Source: Pantoea cypripedii (GTDB lineage: Bacteria > Pseudomonadota > Gammaproteobacteria > Enterobacterales > Enterobacteriaceae). From it: a DNA stretch of 64,000 nt. The DNA lies in assembly GCF_011395035.1 (NCBI RefSeq), contig NZ_CP024768.1, positions 1,025,225 through 1,089,224 on the forward strand, read 5' to 3'. The position numbers and the translations under genes are program-made. The notes beneath the pieces are model-generated. The model was not told the origin of the DNA. It saw only the letters and a list, made by a program, of their open reading frames with translations, and ran no database searches. Positions within the stretch are counted from its first letter, which is position 1; each line of letters begins with the position of its first letter. Shown here piece after piece: positions 17,097 through 25,931 of the stretch.

Positions 17097-19058
17097 ATGA
17101 GCTATCAGGTACTTGCGCGAAAATGGCGTCCCCAGGCTTTTGCTGACGTAGTCGGTCAGGAACATGTGCTGACTGCGCTGGCCAACGGGCTGTCACTGGG
17201 ACGAATCCATCATGCTTATCTCTTTTCCGGCACCCGCGGCGTGGGCAAAACCTCGATTGCGCGTTTGCTGGCAAAGGGCCTCAACTGCGAAACCGGTATC
17301 ACCTCTACGCCCTGTGGCGTGTGTGATAACTGCCGGGAAATTGAGCAGGGACGTTTTGTCGATCTGATTGAGATCGATGCCGCCTCGCGGACCAAAGTCG
17401 AAGATACGCGTGATCTGCTCGATAACGTGCAGTACGCACCGGCGCGCGGTCGCTTCAAAGTTTATCTGATTGATGAAGTGCACATGCTGTCGCGCCACAG
17501 CTTCAACGCGTTGTTAAAAACGCTGGAGGAGCCACCGGCACACGTTAAATTCCTGCTAGCCACCACCGACCCACAAAAACTGCCGGTCACCATTTTGTCG
17601 CGTTGTTTGCAGTTCCATCTCAAGGCGCTGGATGTGGAACAGATTCGCCAGCAGCTTGAGCATATTCTGCAACAGGAACAGATCGCCACGGAGCCGCGTG
17701 CACTGCAACTGCTGGCGCGTGCGGCCGAGGGGAGCATGCGTGATGCCCTCAGTCTGACCGACCAGGCGATTGCGATGGGGCAGGGCAGCGTAACACGCGA
17801 TAGCGTGGCGCAGATGCTCGGTACGCTGGATGATGAGCAGCCGCTGGCGTTAATCGAAGCGCTGAGTGATGGCAACGGCGAACAGGTGATGGCGCTGCTG
17901 AATCAGGCGGCGTCCCGCGGTGTCGAATGGGAAGCGCTGCTGGTGGAGATGTTACGCCTGTTGCATCGCATTGCGATGGTGCAGCTGCTCCCCAGTTCCC
18001 TCAGCGATGATGAGTTCAGCCAGGCACAGCGCCTGCGCGAACTGGCGCGCGTGCTGCCACCTGCGGATGTGCAGCTGTATTACCAGATGCTGCTGATGGG
18101 GCGTAAAGATCTGCCGTTGGCACCGGATCGGCGTCTGGGCGTGGAAATGACGTTGCTGCGTGCACTGGCGTTCCACCCGCAGGCCGCGATTGCCGAACCG
18201 GTGGCGCGTCCGGTATTAACCCCCCAGGCGGTTCCGGCTCAGACCCCGGCCCCGACCCCGGTTGTGGCGGCACAACCACAAATGGCACCACCACAGACTG
18301 AAGCGCCGCCGATTCCTGCCGATTATCCTGATATGGCTCCTGCGCCGGAAAACCTGCCAGATGCGACCAGCCAGCTGTTGCAGGCGCGTACTCAGCTGAT
18401 GCGTCAGGGAGCCAGCAAAGCAAAAAAGAGTGAGCCGGCAGCGCGTTCCGCGCGGCCGGCTAATGCGGCGCTGGAACGTCTGGCTAACGTCACGGAACGG
18501 GTTCAGCAACGCAGCGAGCCAGCGGTAAAAGCGGTGGCGAAGCCGGAAGCGTATCGCTGGAAAGCGCAAACGCCGACGGAAGTTGTCGCCACCCCGGTGG
18601 CGACGCCAAAAGCCTTGCGTTCAGCACTGGAGCATGAGAAAACGCCTGAGCTGGCGCTGCGTCTGGCGGAAGAAGCGCAGCAGCGCGATGCCTGGGCGGC
18701 GGAAATCGCGGCCCTGACGCTGCCGAAGCTGGTGCAGCAACTGGCGCTGAACGCGTGGAAAGAGCAGGGTGACAACAGCGTCTGCCTGCATCTGCGCAGC
18801 AGCCAGCGTCATCTGAATTCAGGTTCTGCGCGTCAGGTGTTAGCGGAAGCGCTCAGCACGGCGGCCGGTCAGACAGTTGAACTGACCATTGTTGAAGACG
18901 ATAATTCCACGGTGATGACGCCACTGGAATGGCGTCAGGCCATTTATGAAGAGAAACTGGCGCAGGCGCGTCAGTCGATCATTAGCGATACCCACATTCA
19001 GACGTTGCGTCGCTTTTTTGATGCCGACCTGGATGAAGAGAGTATTCGACCCGTATGA
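17097..19058 (+). CDS. dnaX: DNA polymerase III tau/gamma subunits
   Basis: The 653-residue tau protein is the clamp-loader ATPase: Walker A GTRGVGKTS, zinc module C-x8-C-x2-C-x2-C within NCETGITSTPCGVCDNC, Walker B YLIDEVHML and SRC motif LSRCLQF. A Pro/Ala/Gln-rich linker follows (about 365-425), then the tau-specific domains that bind DnaB and Pol III alpha. A programmed -1 frameshift signal at 18406-18461 would give a 445-residue gamma form. Confidence 0.97.
   Translation: MSYQVLARKWRPQAFADVVGQEHVLTALANGLSLGRIHHAYLFSGTRGVGKTSIARLLAKGLNCETGITSTPCGVCDNCREIEQGRFVDLIEIDAASRTKVEDTRDLLDNVQYAPARGRFKVYLIDEVHMLSRHSFNALLKTLEEPPAHVKFLLATTDPQKLPVTILSRCLQFHLKALDVEQIRQQLEHILQQEQIATEPRALQLLARAAEGSMRDALSLTDQAIAMGQGSVTRDSVAQMLGTLDDEQPLALIEALSDGNGEQVMALLNQAASRGVEWEALLVEMLRLLHRIAMVQLLPSSLSDDEFSQAQRLRELARVLPPADVQLYYQMLLMGRKDLPLAPDRRLGVEMTLLRALAFHPQAAIAEPVARPVLTPQAVPAQTPAPTPVVAAQPQMAPPQTEAPPIPADYPDMAPAPENLPDATSQLLQARTQLMRQGASKAKKSEPAARSARPANAALERLANVTERVQQRSEPAVKAVAKPEAYRWKAQTPTEVVATPVATPKALRSALEHEKTPELALRLAEEAQQRDAWAAEIAALTLPKLVQQLALNAWKEQGDNSVCLHLRSSQRHLNSGSARQVLAEALSTAAGQTVELTIVEDDNSTVMTPLEWRQAIYEEKLAQARQSIISDTHIQTLRRFFDADLDEESIRPV
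18406..18461 (+). promoter_or_regulatory. Programmed -1 frameshift signal in dnaX
   Basis: Three elements occur in order: an internal Shine-Dalgarno-like AGGGAG (18406-18411), the slippery heptamer A-AAA-AAG in the correct phase (18422-18428), and a hairpin four bases later (18433-18461: AGCCGGC and GCGCG pairing with CGCGC and GCCGGCT, TTC loop, one mismatch). Slippage gives GAG-TGA, ending gamma one residue after the site, as in E. coli. Confidence 0.92.
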
Positions 19059-19111
19059 ACACGCTGCCGCGCGATGAGCGCGCGACGCAGCCCCAGCAGA
19101 GAGAGAAAACT

Positions 19112-19441
19112 ATGTTTGGAAAAGGCGGATTGGGCAACCTGATGAAACAGGCCCAGCAGATGCAGGATAAAATGGCCAAAGTTCAGGAAGAGATCGCCGC
19201 GCTGGAAGTGACCGGCGAATCAGGTGCTGGCCTGGTCAAAGTCACCATCAACGGCGCGCATAACTGCCGTCGCGTGGAAGTCGATCCCAGCCTGCTGGAA
19301 GATGACAAAGATATGCTGGAAGATCTGATCGCTGCGGCCTTCAATGATGCCGCGCGCCGCATCGATGAAACGCAGAAAGAGAAAATGGCTTCCGTGTCTG
19401 CCGGTATGCAGCTGCCGCCAGGCTTCAAGATGCCGTTCTGA
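19112..19441 (+). CDS. ybaB: YbaB/EbfC nucleoid-associated protein
   Basis: This 109-residue protein equals E. coli YbaB in length: MFGKGGLGNLMKQAQQMQDKM then ITGESG-type core GLVKVTINGAHNCRRVEVDPSLL. It is a DNA-binding dimer. The start at 19112 is chosen for homology over a longer frame. Its stop overlaps the recR start (TGATG), indicating coupling. Confidence 0.96.
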   Translation: MFGKGGLGNLMKQAQQMQDKMAKVQEEIAALEVTGESGAGLVKVTINGAHNCRRVEVDPSLLEDDKDMLEDLIAAAFNDAARRIDETQKEKMASVSAGMQLPPGFKMPF

Positions 19442-20046
19442 TGCAAACCAGTCCACTGCTTGAATCTTTGATGGAGTCGCTGCGTTGCCTGCCGGGCGTG
19501 GGTCCGAAGTCGGCGCAGCGTATGGCGTTTCATTTGTTGCAGCGTGATCGCAGCGGTGGCATGCGTCTGGCGCAGGCGTTAACCCGTGCCATGTCGGAGA
19601 TCGGCCACTGTGCCGATTGCCGCACCTTCACCGAGCAGGAAATCTGTACCATCTGCGCCAATCCGCGTCGTCAGCAAAACGGCCAGATTTGCGTGGTGGA
19701 AAGTCCGGCGGATATCCACGCCATTGAGCAGACCGGCCAGTTTGCCGGGCGCTACTTTGTGTTGATGGGGCATCTGTCGCCGCTGGATGGCATTGGCCCG
19801 CAGGATATCGGTCTGGATCGCCTTGAGCAGCGCCTGGAGCAGGAAACGTTGCAGGAAGTGATCCTCGCCACCAATCCAACGGTGGAAGGGGACGCGACGG
19901 CAAACTATATCGCCGAGCTGTGCAACCAGTATGGCGTCGATGCCAGCCGCATTGCGCACGGTGTACCGGTGGGTGGTGAGCTGGAAATGGTCGATGGTAC
20001 CACCCTGTCGCACTCGCTGGCCGGACGTCACAAGATTAAATTCTGA
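19441..20046 (+). CDS. recR: Recombination mediator RecR
   Basis: This 201-residue protein acts with RecO/RecF to load RecA at gaps. It has a helix-hairpin-helix region LPGVGPKSAQRMAFHLL, a C4 zinc finger CADCRTFTEQEICTIC, and a Toprim domain from QICVVESPADIHAIEQ. It is the third gene of dnaX-ybaB-recR. Confidence 0.97.
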   Translation: MQTSPLLESLMESLRCLPGVGPKSAQRMAFHLLQRDRSGGMRLAQALTRAMSEIGHCADCRTFTEQEICTICANPRRQQNGQICVVESPADIHAIEQTGQFAGRYFVLMGHLSPLDGIGPQDIGLDRLEQRLEQETLQEVILATNPTVEGDATANYIAELCNQYGVDASRIAHGVPVGGELEMVDGTTLSHSLAGRHKIKF

Positions 20047-20052
20047 GCACTT

Positions 20053-20078
20053 GCCGGTGTCATCACTGACACCGGCTT
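20053..20078 (+). terminator. Hairpin after recR (probable terminator)
   Basis: A perfect 10-bp stem GCCGGTGTCA/TGACACCGGC with TCAC loop is followed only by TTGAAATTC, so the T-tract is weak. Its 3' arm abuts the htpG heat-shock promoter. Confidence 0.6.
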
Positions 20079-20103
20079 GAAATTCTCCGTACCATCCCCA
20101 TCT
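20076..20103 (+). promoter_or_regulatory. Sigma-32 heat-shock promoter of htpG
   Basis: CTTGAAA, a 13-bp spacer and CCCCATCT match the RpoH consensus. It lies about 45 bp upstream of htpG. Confidence 0.88.
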
Positions 20104-20144
20104 CTTCCTCAACGTTCGATCAACCCGATTCAGTTGAGGTAGCA

Positions 20145-22019
20145 ATGACCATGAAAGGACAAGAGACGCGTGGCTTCCAGTCAGAGGTAAAACAACTTCT
20201 GCACCTGATGATCCATTCCCTCTATTCAAATAAAGAGATTTTCCTGCGTGAACTGATCTCCAACGCCTCTGATGCGGCTGACAAACTGCGCTTCCGCGCG
20301 CTGTCGGCAGCGGATCTGTATGAAGGCGACGGCGAGCTGCGTGTGCGGATCTCGGTCGACAAGGAAAATCGTACGCTGACGCTGAGCGACAACGGCATCG
20401 GCATGCGTCGTGATGAGGTGATTGAGAACCTCGGCACCATCGCAAAATCAGGCACCAAAGCGTTCCTGGAATCGATGGGTTCTGACTCGGCAAAAGACAG
20501 CCAGCTGATCGGCCAGTTTGGTGTCGGTTTCTACTCCGCATTTATCGTGGCCGATAAAGTCACGGTGCGCACGCGCGCCGCCGGTGCCAGCGCTGATGAA
20601 GGCGTGTTCTGGGAATCTGCCGGCGAAGGTGAATATACCCTCGCAGAAATCGAAAAAGCCGATCGCGGCACTGAAATCACCCTGCATATGCGTGAAGGCG
20701 AGGATGAGTTCCTCGATGCCTGGCGCGTGCGCAGCATCATCAGTAAATATTCCGATCACATCGCGCTGCCGGTAGAAATCGAAAGCAAAGATGAAGAAAG
20801 CGACGCTACCAGCTGGGAAAAGATCAACAAAGCCCAGGCGCTGTGGACGCGTAACAAAGCTGAGATCAGCGACGAAGAGTACAACGAATTCTACAAACAT
20901 ATCGCCCATGACTTCAGCGATCCGGCGATCTGGAGCCACAATCGTGTGGAAGGTAAGCAGGAGTACACCAGCCTGCTGTATATCCCGGCGCGTGCCCCGT
21001 TCGACATGTGGAACCGCGACCATAAACACGGCTTGAAACTTTATGTTCAGCGCGTGTTTATCATGGATGATGCTGAACAGTTTATGCCGAACTATCTGCG
21101 TTTCGTGCGTGGTCTGATCGACTCCAATGACCTGCCGCTCAACGTGTCGCGCGAGATCCTGCAAGACAGCCGCGTAACGCAAAGCCTGCGTGGTGCGCTG
21201 ACCAAACGCAGCCTGCAAATGCTGGAAAAGCTGGCGAAAGATGACACGGAAAAATATCAGCAGTTCTGGAAAGAGTTCGGTCTGGTACTGAAAGAAGGTC
21301 CGGCGGAAGATAATGCCAACCAGCAGCAGATCGCGAAGTTGCTGCGTTTTGCCACCACGCAAAGCGAAGGCGCGGAACAAACTATCTCGCTGGATGACTA
21401 CCTGAGCCGTATGGTGGAAGGCCAGGATAAGATTTACTACATCACCGCCGACAGCTACGCCGCGGCGAAAAGCAGCCCACATCTGGAGCTGTTCCGTAAG
21501 AAAGGTATCGAGGTGCTGCTGCTGTCCGACCGCATCGACGAATGGATGATGAGCTATCTCACCGAGTTTGACGGCAAATCCTTCCAGTCAGTGAGCAAAG
21601 CGGATGAATCGCTGAGCAAGCTGGCCGACGAAGAAACCGAAGAACAGAAGGAAGCGGAAAAGGCGCTGGAACCGTTTGTTGATCGCGTGAAAACCCTGCT
21701 GGGTGAGCGTGTCAAAGAGGTGCGTTTAACTCATCGTCTGACGGATACCCCGGCAATTGTCACCACTGATGCCAATGAAATGAGCACCCAGATGGCAAAA
21801 CTTTTTGCCGCGGCGGGCCAGGACGTGCCGGATGTGAAGTACATCTTCGAACTGAACCCGGATCACACGCTGGTGAAACGCGTGGCAGATACCCAGGATG
21901 AAAGCCGCTTTGGCGAATGGGTGGAGTTGTTGCTGGATCAGGCGTTGCTGGCCGAACGCGGTACGCTGGACGATCCGAACCAGTTTATCCGTCGTATGAA
22001 CCAGCTGCTGACGGCATAA
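20145..22019 (+). CDS. htpG: Hsp90-family chaperone HtpG
   Basis: This 624-residue chaperone has the N-terminal GHKL ATPase domain (ELISNASDAADKLRF; SDNGIGMRRDEV; GQFGVGFYSAFIVAD), a middle domain with NVSREILQDSR carrying the catalytic Arg loop, and a C-terminal dimerisation domain. A second ATG two codons in (20151) corresponds to the E. coli start and may be the true one. Heat-shock control is supported by the sigma-32 promoter. Confidence 0.97.
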   Translation: MTMKGQETRGFQSEVKQLLHLMIHSLYSNKEIFLRELISNASDAADKLRFRALSAADLYEGDGELRVRISVDKENRTLTLSDNGIGMRRDEVIENLGTIAKSGTKAFLESMGSDSAKDSQLIGQFGVGFYSAFIVADKVTVRTRAAGASADEGVFWESAGEGEYTLAEIEKADRGTEITLHMREGEDEFLDAWRVRSIISKYSDHIALPVEIESKDEESDATSWEKINKAQALWTRNKAEISDEEYNEFYKHIAHDFSDPAIWSHNRVEGKQEYTSLLYIPARAPFDMWNRDHKHGLKLYVQRVFIMDDAEQFMPNYLRFVRGLIDSNDLPLNVSREILQDSRVTQSLRGALTKRSLQMLEKLAKDDTEKYQQFWKEFGLVLKEGPAEDNANQQQIAKLLRFATTQSEGAEQTISLDDYLSRMVEGQDKIYYITADSYAAAKSSPHLELFRKKGIEVLLLSDRIDEWMMSYLTEFDGKSFQSVSKADESLSKLADEETEEQKEAEKALEPFVDRVKTLLGERVKEVRLTHRLTDTPAIVTTDANEMSTQMAKLFAAAGQDVPDVKYIFELNPDHTLVKRVADTQDESRFGEWVELLLDQALLAERGTLDDPNQFIRRMNQLLTA

Positions 22020-22038
22020 CGCTAATTACATCTGACCC

Positions 22039-22095
22039 GTAGCGGCGCGATTTATCGCGCTCTGTTAAAAACAGCGCAATAAATTGCGCCGCTAC
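22039..22095. repeat. Palindromic intergenic repeat, copy 2 (full element)
   Basis: Left arm GTAGCGGCGCGATTTATCGC and right arm GCGCAATAAATTGCGCCGCT form a long imperfect inverted repeat around a short AT-rich centre. It lies between convergent htpG and the LysR gene. Confidence 0.9.
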
Positions 22096-22098
22096 CCA

Positions 22099-22974
22099 TC
22101 AATGCAGCGCCTCGTCCCGTAACCAATCGCGAAACAAGGTAATCTCCGCATCATGCTGGCGTGAGGCTTTGGTCATCATCCAGGTGGCACGGTCCACACG
22201 CACAAAGCCGAGTGGGGCGATTAACGTACCGTCGTTTAACTCCTGACGCACCAGCAGACGCGGTGCCATGATCACGCCCAACCCATTTCTTGCCGCCTGG
22301 ATACCCAGGGTGAGATTGTCGAAATGTTTACCTACCCAAAAATTACCCCGGGTGCCGCTGGTTTTCGACCATTCAGCCCAGGCATGCAGCCGCGTGTCGG
22401 CATGCAGCAGCGGTAACGTTGCCAGGTCCTGTTCATTCTGGAAACGCGCCGCAAATTGCGGGGCGCAGAGCGGGCCAATGTAATCATCGCTGATCAGCGT
22501 GGCATCAATATCGTCGTCAGGTGACTGTTCATAGCTGAGAATCAGCACGTCAGTGTGTTCGCTGCGCAGCAGATCGATCTCCACCAACTGCTGGAACTGG
22601 ATCTCAATGTCGGGATAACGCAGATAAAAGCTGCTGATACGGGGAATCAGCCATTGGGAAAGAAAACTGGGTGCGCAGGAGACGCTGAGATGGTGGCGCA
22701 TCCCGGTACGAATACTTTCGCAGGTGGTGGAAAGTTCGCTAAAGGCTTTCTGGCAACTAACCAGCAAGCGCTCACCATGTGAGGTTAATTTGACGCGTCC
22801 ATTGGTGCGAACAAACAGAGGCTTGCCCATCCAGCTTTCCAGCTGACGAACCTGATGGCTGATGGCGCTGTGAGTCACATGCAAACGTTCAGCGGCTACG
22901 CTAAAGCTGCTGTGCAGGGCCGCCTGGTGAAAATAATGCAGTGCACGTAACGAAGGTAGCCCGGTCATACTCAT
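22099..22974 (-). CDS. LysR-type transcriptional regulator (GcvA-like)
   Basis: This 291-residue regulator has an N-terminal winged helix-turn-helix (SLRALHYFHQAALHSSFSVAAERLHVTHSAISHQVRQLE) and a LysR effector domain. The ALHYFHQAA...HVTHSAISHQV pattern resembles the GcvA/AmpR branch. The effector is unknown. It is divergent from an unrecognised gene at 23164, its likeliest target, and both are absent from E. coli between htpG and adk. An alternative start is two codons downstream. Confidence 0.88.
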   Translation of the reverse strand: MSMTGLPSLRALHYFHQAALHSSFSVAAERLHVTHSAISHQVRQLESWMGKPLFVRTNGRVKLTSHGERLLVSCQKAFSELSTTCESIRTGMRHHLSVSCAPSFLSQWLIPRISSFYLRYPDIEIQFQQLVEIDLLRSEHTDVLILSYEQSPDDDIDATLISDDYIGPLCAPQFAARFQNEQDLATLPLLHADTRLHAWAEWSKTSGTRGNFWVGKHFDNLTLGIQAARNGLGVIMAPRLLVRQELNDGTLIAPLGFVRVDRATWMMTKASRQHDAEITLFRDWLRDEALH

Positions 22975-23163
22975 CCCCTGTGTAAAAACCTAACAGGGAT
23001 TGTCAGTTTATATCATTTCAAAGTCCAGCCGCATTGGCCTAACCTTTCCCCCTGATTATGGCGGGTTGACTGGCAGGCGTCTCTGTGTTTACGCCGGTGA
23101 TTTTCGCCATGGACCTCAGCATCACCCGCCATCCCACGCAGCAAAAAATAAGAGAATAATCAC

Positions 23164-24057
23164 GTGATGGCTCGACAGAATGCTTCTGCCAGGGCGGCGG
23201 CGCGCGATCGGCTTCGCGGCTTGCTTTCCCGTCACTACCGGCTGGAACAGTATGACCTGTTCTTTGCACCTTCATTACATATTGCGCGGGTGTTGCTCTC
23301 GCAGCTGTTCTTACGTCAGGAGCAGGCGCGCAATCAGTCTCGTTTTGCCTCGCAATATCGCGCCAGTGAATTAAGCGTATTACCGGCGGTTCCCGTTATG
23401 GCGGGGAATATCGCGCTGATTGAACATGTTGATCTGTTCTATGGCCGCGTGCGTCCGCTGGATGAGTGCCAAAGCCAGGGCGTAACGGATGCGTCTGAGT
23501 CTTTTGCCTCGCAATTGCACCGTCGTCTGATCAGCGATGCCCGGTTGTTTGTGGCACGTCTGGATCGCCACGCAGAATTAAGCGCAGATCTGGTGTTGAT
23601 CGCCCTGCGTACCCAGGACTTCAGTACGCTGGTGCGCAGCGAGTTGCGGTTGTTCGAACAGGGCCTGGCTCTCGGCGATACGCCGGAGCAGGCGCTGGCG
23701 CAGATGGCCGCAGCGGGATGGCGACCTTACAATATCGCCAGTGTCGACACCATCACGCTGGAAGCGCCATTTTCACTGCAATCTCTCCAGCAGCCTGGTC
23801 TGCCATTCGCGCTTCTGCCGACGGTGCCAGGCCCGTCGCAACAGGAGCCGCATCCCGATTTGCAGCTATGGCCAGTACAAAGGCGCATGTTGTTACGTGC
23901 CAATGTGCGGGGTAGCGCAACCAAAAGTCAGAATATGACCAGTACCCTGGCGAAACGTCTGCGCGAGCTGCTGAATAACGGTCGCGATTCTGAAAAAGTG
24001 GAAAAATCCCGCATCGGACTGGTATCAGCAACAAAAGGCAGTAAAGTAGGACATTAG
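23164..24057 (+). CDS. Hypothetical protein, 297 residues, divergent from LysR gene
   Basis: I cannot assign a family. The protein is Arg/Leu/Gln/Ala-rich, predicted soluble and largely helical, without signal peptide or membrane segments. The C-terminus after about 250 is basic and low in complexity (RANVRGSATKSQN...KVEKSRIGL), unlike the more ordered first part. Start choices are GTG at 23164 or the adjacent ATG at 23167; neither has a strong ribosome site. Shared intergenic space with the LysR gene suggests regulation by it. Codon use resembles the core, so it is probably a long-resident lineage gene. Confidence 0.65.
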   Translation: MMARQNASARAAARDRLRGLLSRHYRLEQYDLFFAPSLHIARVLLSQLFLRQEQARNQSRFASQYRASELSVLPAVPVMAGNIALIEHVDLFYGRVRPLDECQSQGVTDASESFASQLHRRLISDARLFVARLDRHAELSADLVLIALRTQDFSTLVRSELRLFEQGLALGDTPEQALAQMAAAGWRPYNIASVDTITLEAPFSLQSLQQPGLPFALLPTVPGPSQQEPHPDLQLWPVQRRMLLRANVRGSATKSQNMTSTLAKRLRELLNNGRDSEKVEKSRIGLVSATKGSKVGH

Positions 24058-24155
24058 GCGTAACCGCGCCCCCTTTCCTTGTGGTGCGCGGGTCATAATG
24101 GTATGGTCTTCGCCTTCTCAGATTGATCAATGCGATTCGCAAGGGGAATTACGCA

Positions 24156-24800
24156 ATGCGTATTATTCTGCTCGGGGCACCGGGCGCAGGTAAGGGCACT
24201 CAGGCTCAATTCATCATGGAGAAATACGGTATTCCGCAAATCTCCACTGGCGACATGCTGCGTGCGGCAGTGAAAGCAGGCACCGAACTGGGCCAGCAGG
24301 CGAAAGCCATTATGGATGCCGGTAAACTGGTGACCGACGAGCTGGTTATTGCGCTGGTTAAAGAGCGTATTACCCAGGAAGACTGCAAAAACGGCTTCCT
24401 GCTTGATGGCTTCCCGCGCACCATTCCGCAGGCTGATGCGATGAAAGAGGCGGGTATCAGCGTCGATTTCGTGCTGGAGTTTGCCGTGCCGGATGAACTG
24501 ATTGTGGATCGCATTGTTGGCCGTCGTGTGCATGCGCCGTCTGGCCGCGTTTATCACATCAAATACAATCCGCCGAAAGTGGAAGGTAAAGATGATGCGA
24601 CCGGCGAAGAGCTGACCACGCGTAAAGACGACCAGGAAGAAACCGTGCGTAAACGTCTGGTGGAATACCATCAGTTGACCGCGCCGCTGATTGCTTACTA
24701 CAGCAAAGAAGCAGAAGCCGGTAACACGCAGTACCACAAAATCGACGGCACCCGCCAGGTTGCTGAAGTGAGTGCACAGCTGGCGACCATCCTCGGTTAA
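24156..24800 (+). CDS. adk: Adenylate kinase
   Basis: This 214-residue long-form enzyme catalyses ATP + AMP to 2 ADP. It has P-loop GAPGAGKGTQ, AMP-site STGDMLRAA, GFPRT and LID-domain start GRRVHAPSGRVYH. Length equals E. coli Adk. The start at 24156 gives MRIILLGAPG. Confidence 0.98.
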   Translation: MRIILLGAPGAGKGTQAQFIMEKYGIPQISTGDMLRAAVKAGTELGQQAKAIMDAGKLVTDELVIALVKERITQEDCKNGFLLDGFPRTIPQADAMKEAGISVDFVLEFAVPDELIVDRIVGRRVHAPSGRVYHIKYNPPKVEGKDDATGEELTTRKDDQEETVRKRLVEYHQLTAPLIAYYSKEAEAGNTQYHKIDGTRQVAEVSAQLATILG

Positions 24801-24809
24801 GCCATCTCA

Positions 24810-24831
24810 GGGCCGGTTTACCGGCCCTTTT
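24810..24831 (+). terminator. Terminator of adk
   Basis: GGGCCGG, loop TTTA, CCGGCCC and TTTT lie 9 bp after the stop codon. Confidence 0.88.
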
Positions 24832-24914
24832 GCAGCAATTGCTTTCCCCTCCTGCTTTTTCCGCTACAATTTCTCCCGATTTTGACCCATTCGTTTTAAC
24901 AGCAAGGAAATACA

Positions 24915-25874
24915 ATGAGGCAAGAAAAGCCCGGGGTTTTACTGGTTAATTTAGGCACACCAGAGGCACCTACTACGCCAGCGGTTAAACGTTATCTGAA
25001 ACAATTCCTTGGTGACCCGCGCGTGGTTGATACGCCGCGCTGGCTGTGGTGGCCGATTCTTAACTTCATCATTTTGCCGTTCCGATCGCCGCGCGTGTCC
25101 AAATTGTATGGATCGGTATGGATGGAGGAAGGTTCCCCGCTGATGGTGTTCAGCCAGCGGCAACGTGCTGCACTGGCGCAGCAGCTGGATATGCCGGTAG
25201 AGCTGGGGATGAGCTACGGCCAGCCGAGCCTTGATGGCGCACTCAAAAGCCTGCTGGCACAGGGCGTGACCAAATTGATTGTGCTGCCGCTCTATCCGCA
25301 ATTCTCCTGCTCAACGGTGGCTGCCGTGTGGGATGGCCTGGCGTCCAGCTTCAAACCGCTGCGTTCACTGCCAGAAGTGGCATTTATCCGTGATTATGCC
25401 GAGCATCCGGCCTACATCGCCGCCCTGAAAGCATCCGTTGAGCGCTCGTTTGCCCAGCATGGCGAGCCGGATTTGCTGGTTCTTTCTTATCATGGCATCC
25501 CGCAGCGTTTCGCTGACGAAGGTGATGATTATCCTCTGCGCTGTAAAGACACCACCGATGCGCTGGCGGCTGCGCTGGGGATTGCCCCGCACAAAATTAT
25601 GATGACCTTCCAGTCACGCTTTGGCCGCGAGCCGTGGCTGACGCCTTACACCGATGAAACCATGCAGGGTTTGCCTGCGAAAGGAATCAAACATGTACAG
25701 GTGATGAGTCCGGGCTTTGCCGCCGACTGTCTCGAAACGCTTGAGGAGATTAGCGAGCAGAATCGTGAATTTTTCCTGCACGCGGGCGGTGAAAAGTTTG
25801 AGTACATCCCTGCGCTCAACGCGGACGATGAACACATCGCAATGATGGTTCAGCTGGTCAACGCACGCCGTTAA
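24915..25874 (+). CDS. hemH: Ferrochelatase
   Basis: This 319-residue enzyme inserts Fe2+ into protoporphyrin IX. LSYHGIPQRF carries the catalytic His and MSPGFAADCLETLEEI the C-terminal acidic/hydrophobic motif. Length matches E. coli (320). The start follows AGCAAGGAAATACA. Gene order adk-hemH is conserved; aes, next in E. coli, is absent here. Confidence 0.97.
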   Translation: MRQEKPGVLLVNLGTPEAPTTPAVKRYLKQFLGDPRVVDTPRWLWWPILNFIILPFRSPRVSKLYGSVWMEEGSPLMVFSQRQRAALAQQLDMPVELGMSYGQPSLDGALKSLLAQGVTKLIVLPLYPQFSCSTVAAVWDGLASSFKPLRSLPEVAFIRDYAEHPAYIAALKASVERSFAQHGEPDLLVLSYHGIPQRFADEGDDYPLRCKDTTDALAAALGIAPHKIMMTFQSRFGREPWLTPYTDETMQGLPAKGIKHVQVMSPGFAADCLETLEEISEQNREFFLHAGGEKFEYIPALNADDEHIAMMVQLVNARR

Positions 25875-25931
25875 GGGAGCGGCAGAGAATGTGCTATCAT
25901 TCTCTGCCTGATTTTCCACACGGCATCCTCC

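Noticed and set aside
20448..21482. 344-codon reverse frame inside htpG
   Set aside because: It is antisense to a fully conserved HtpG with no homology of its own.
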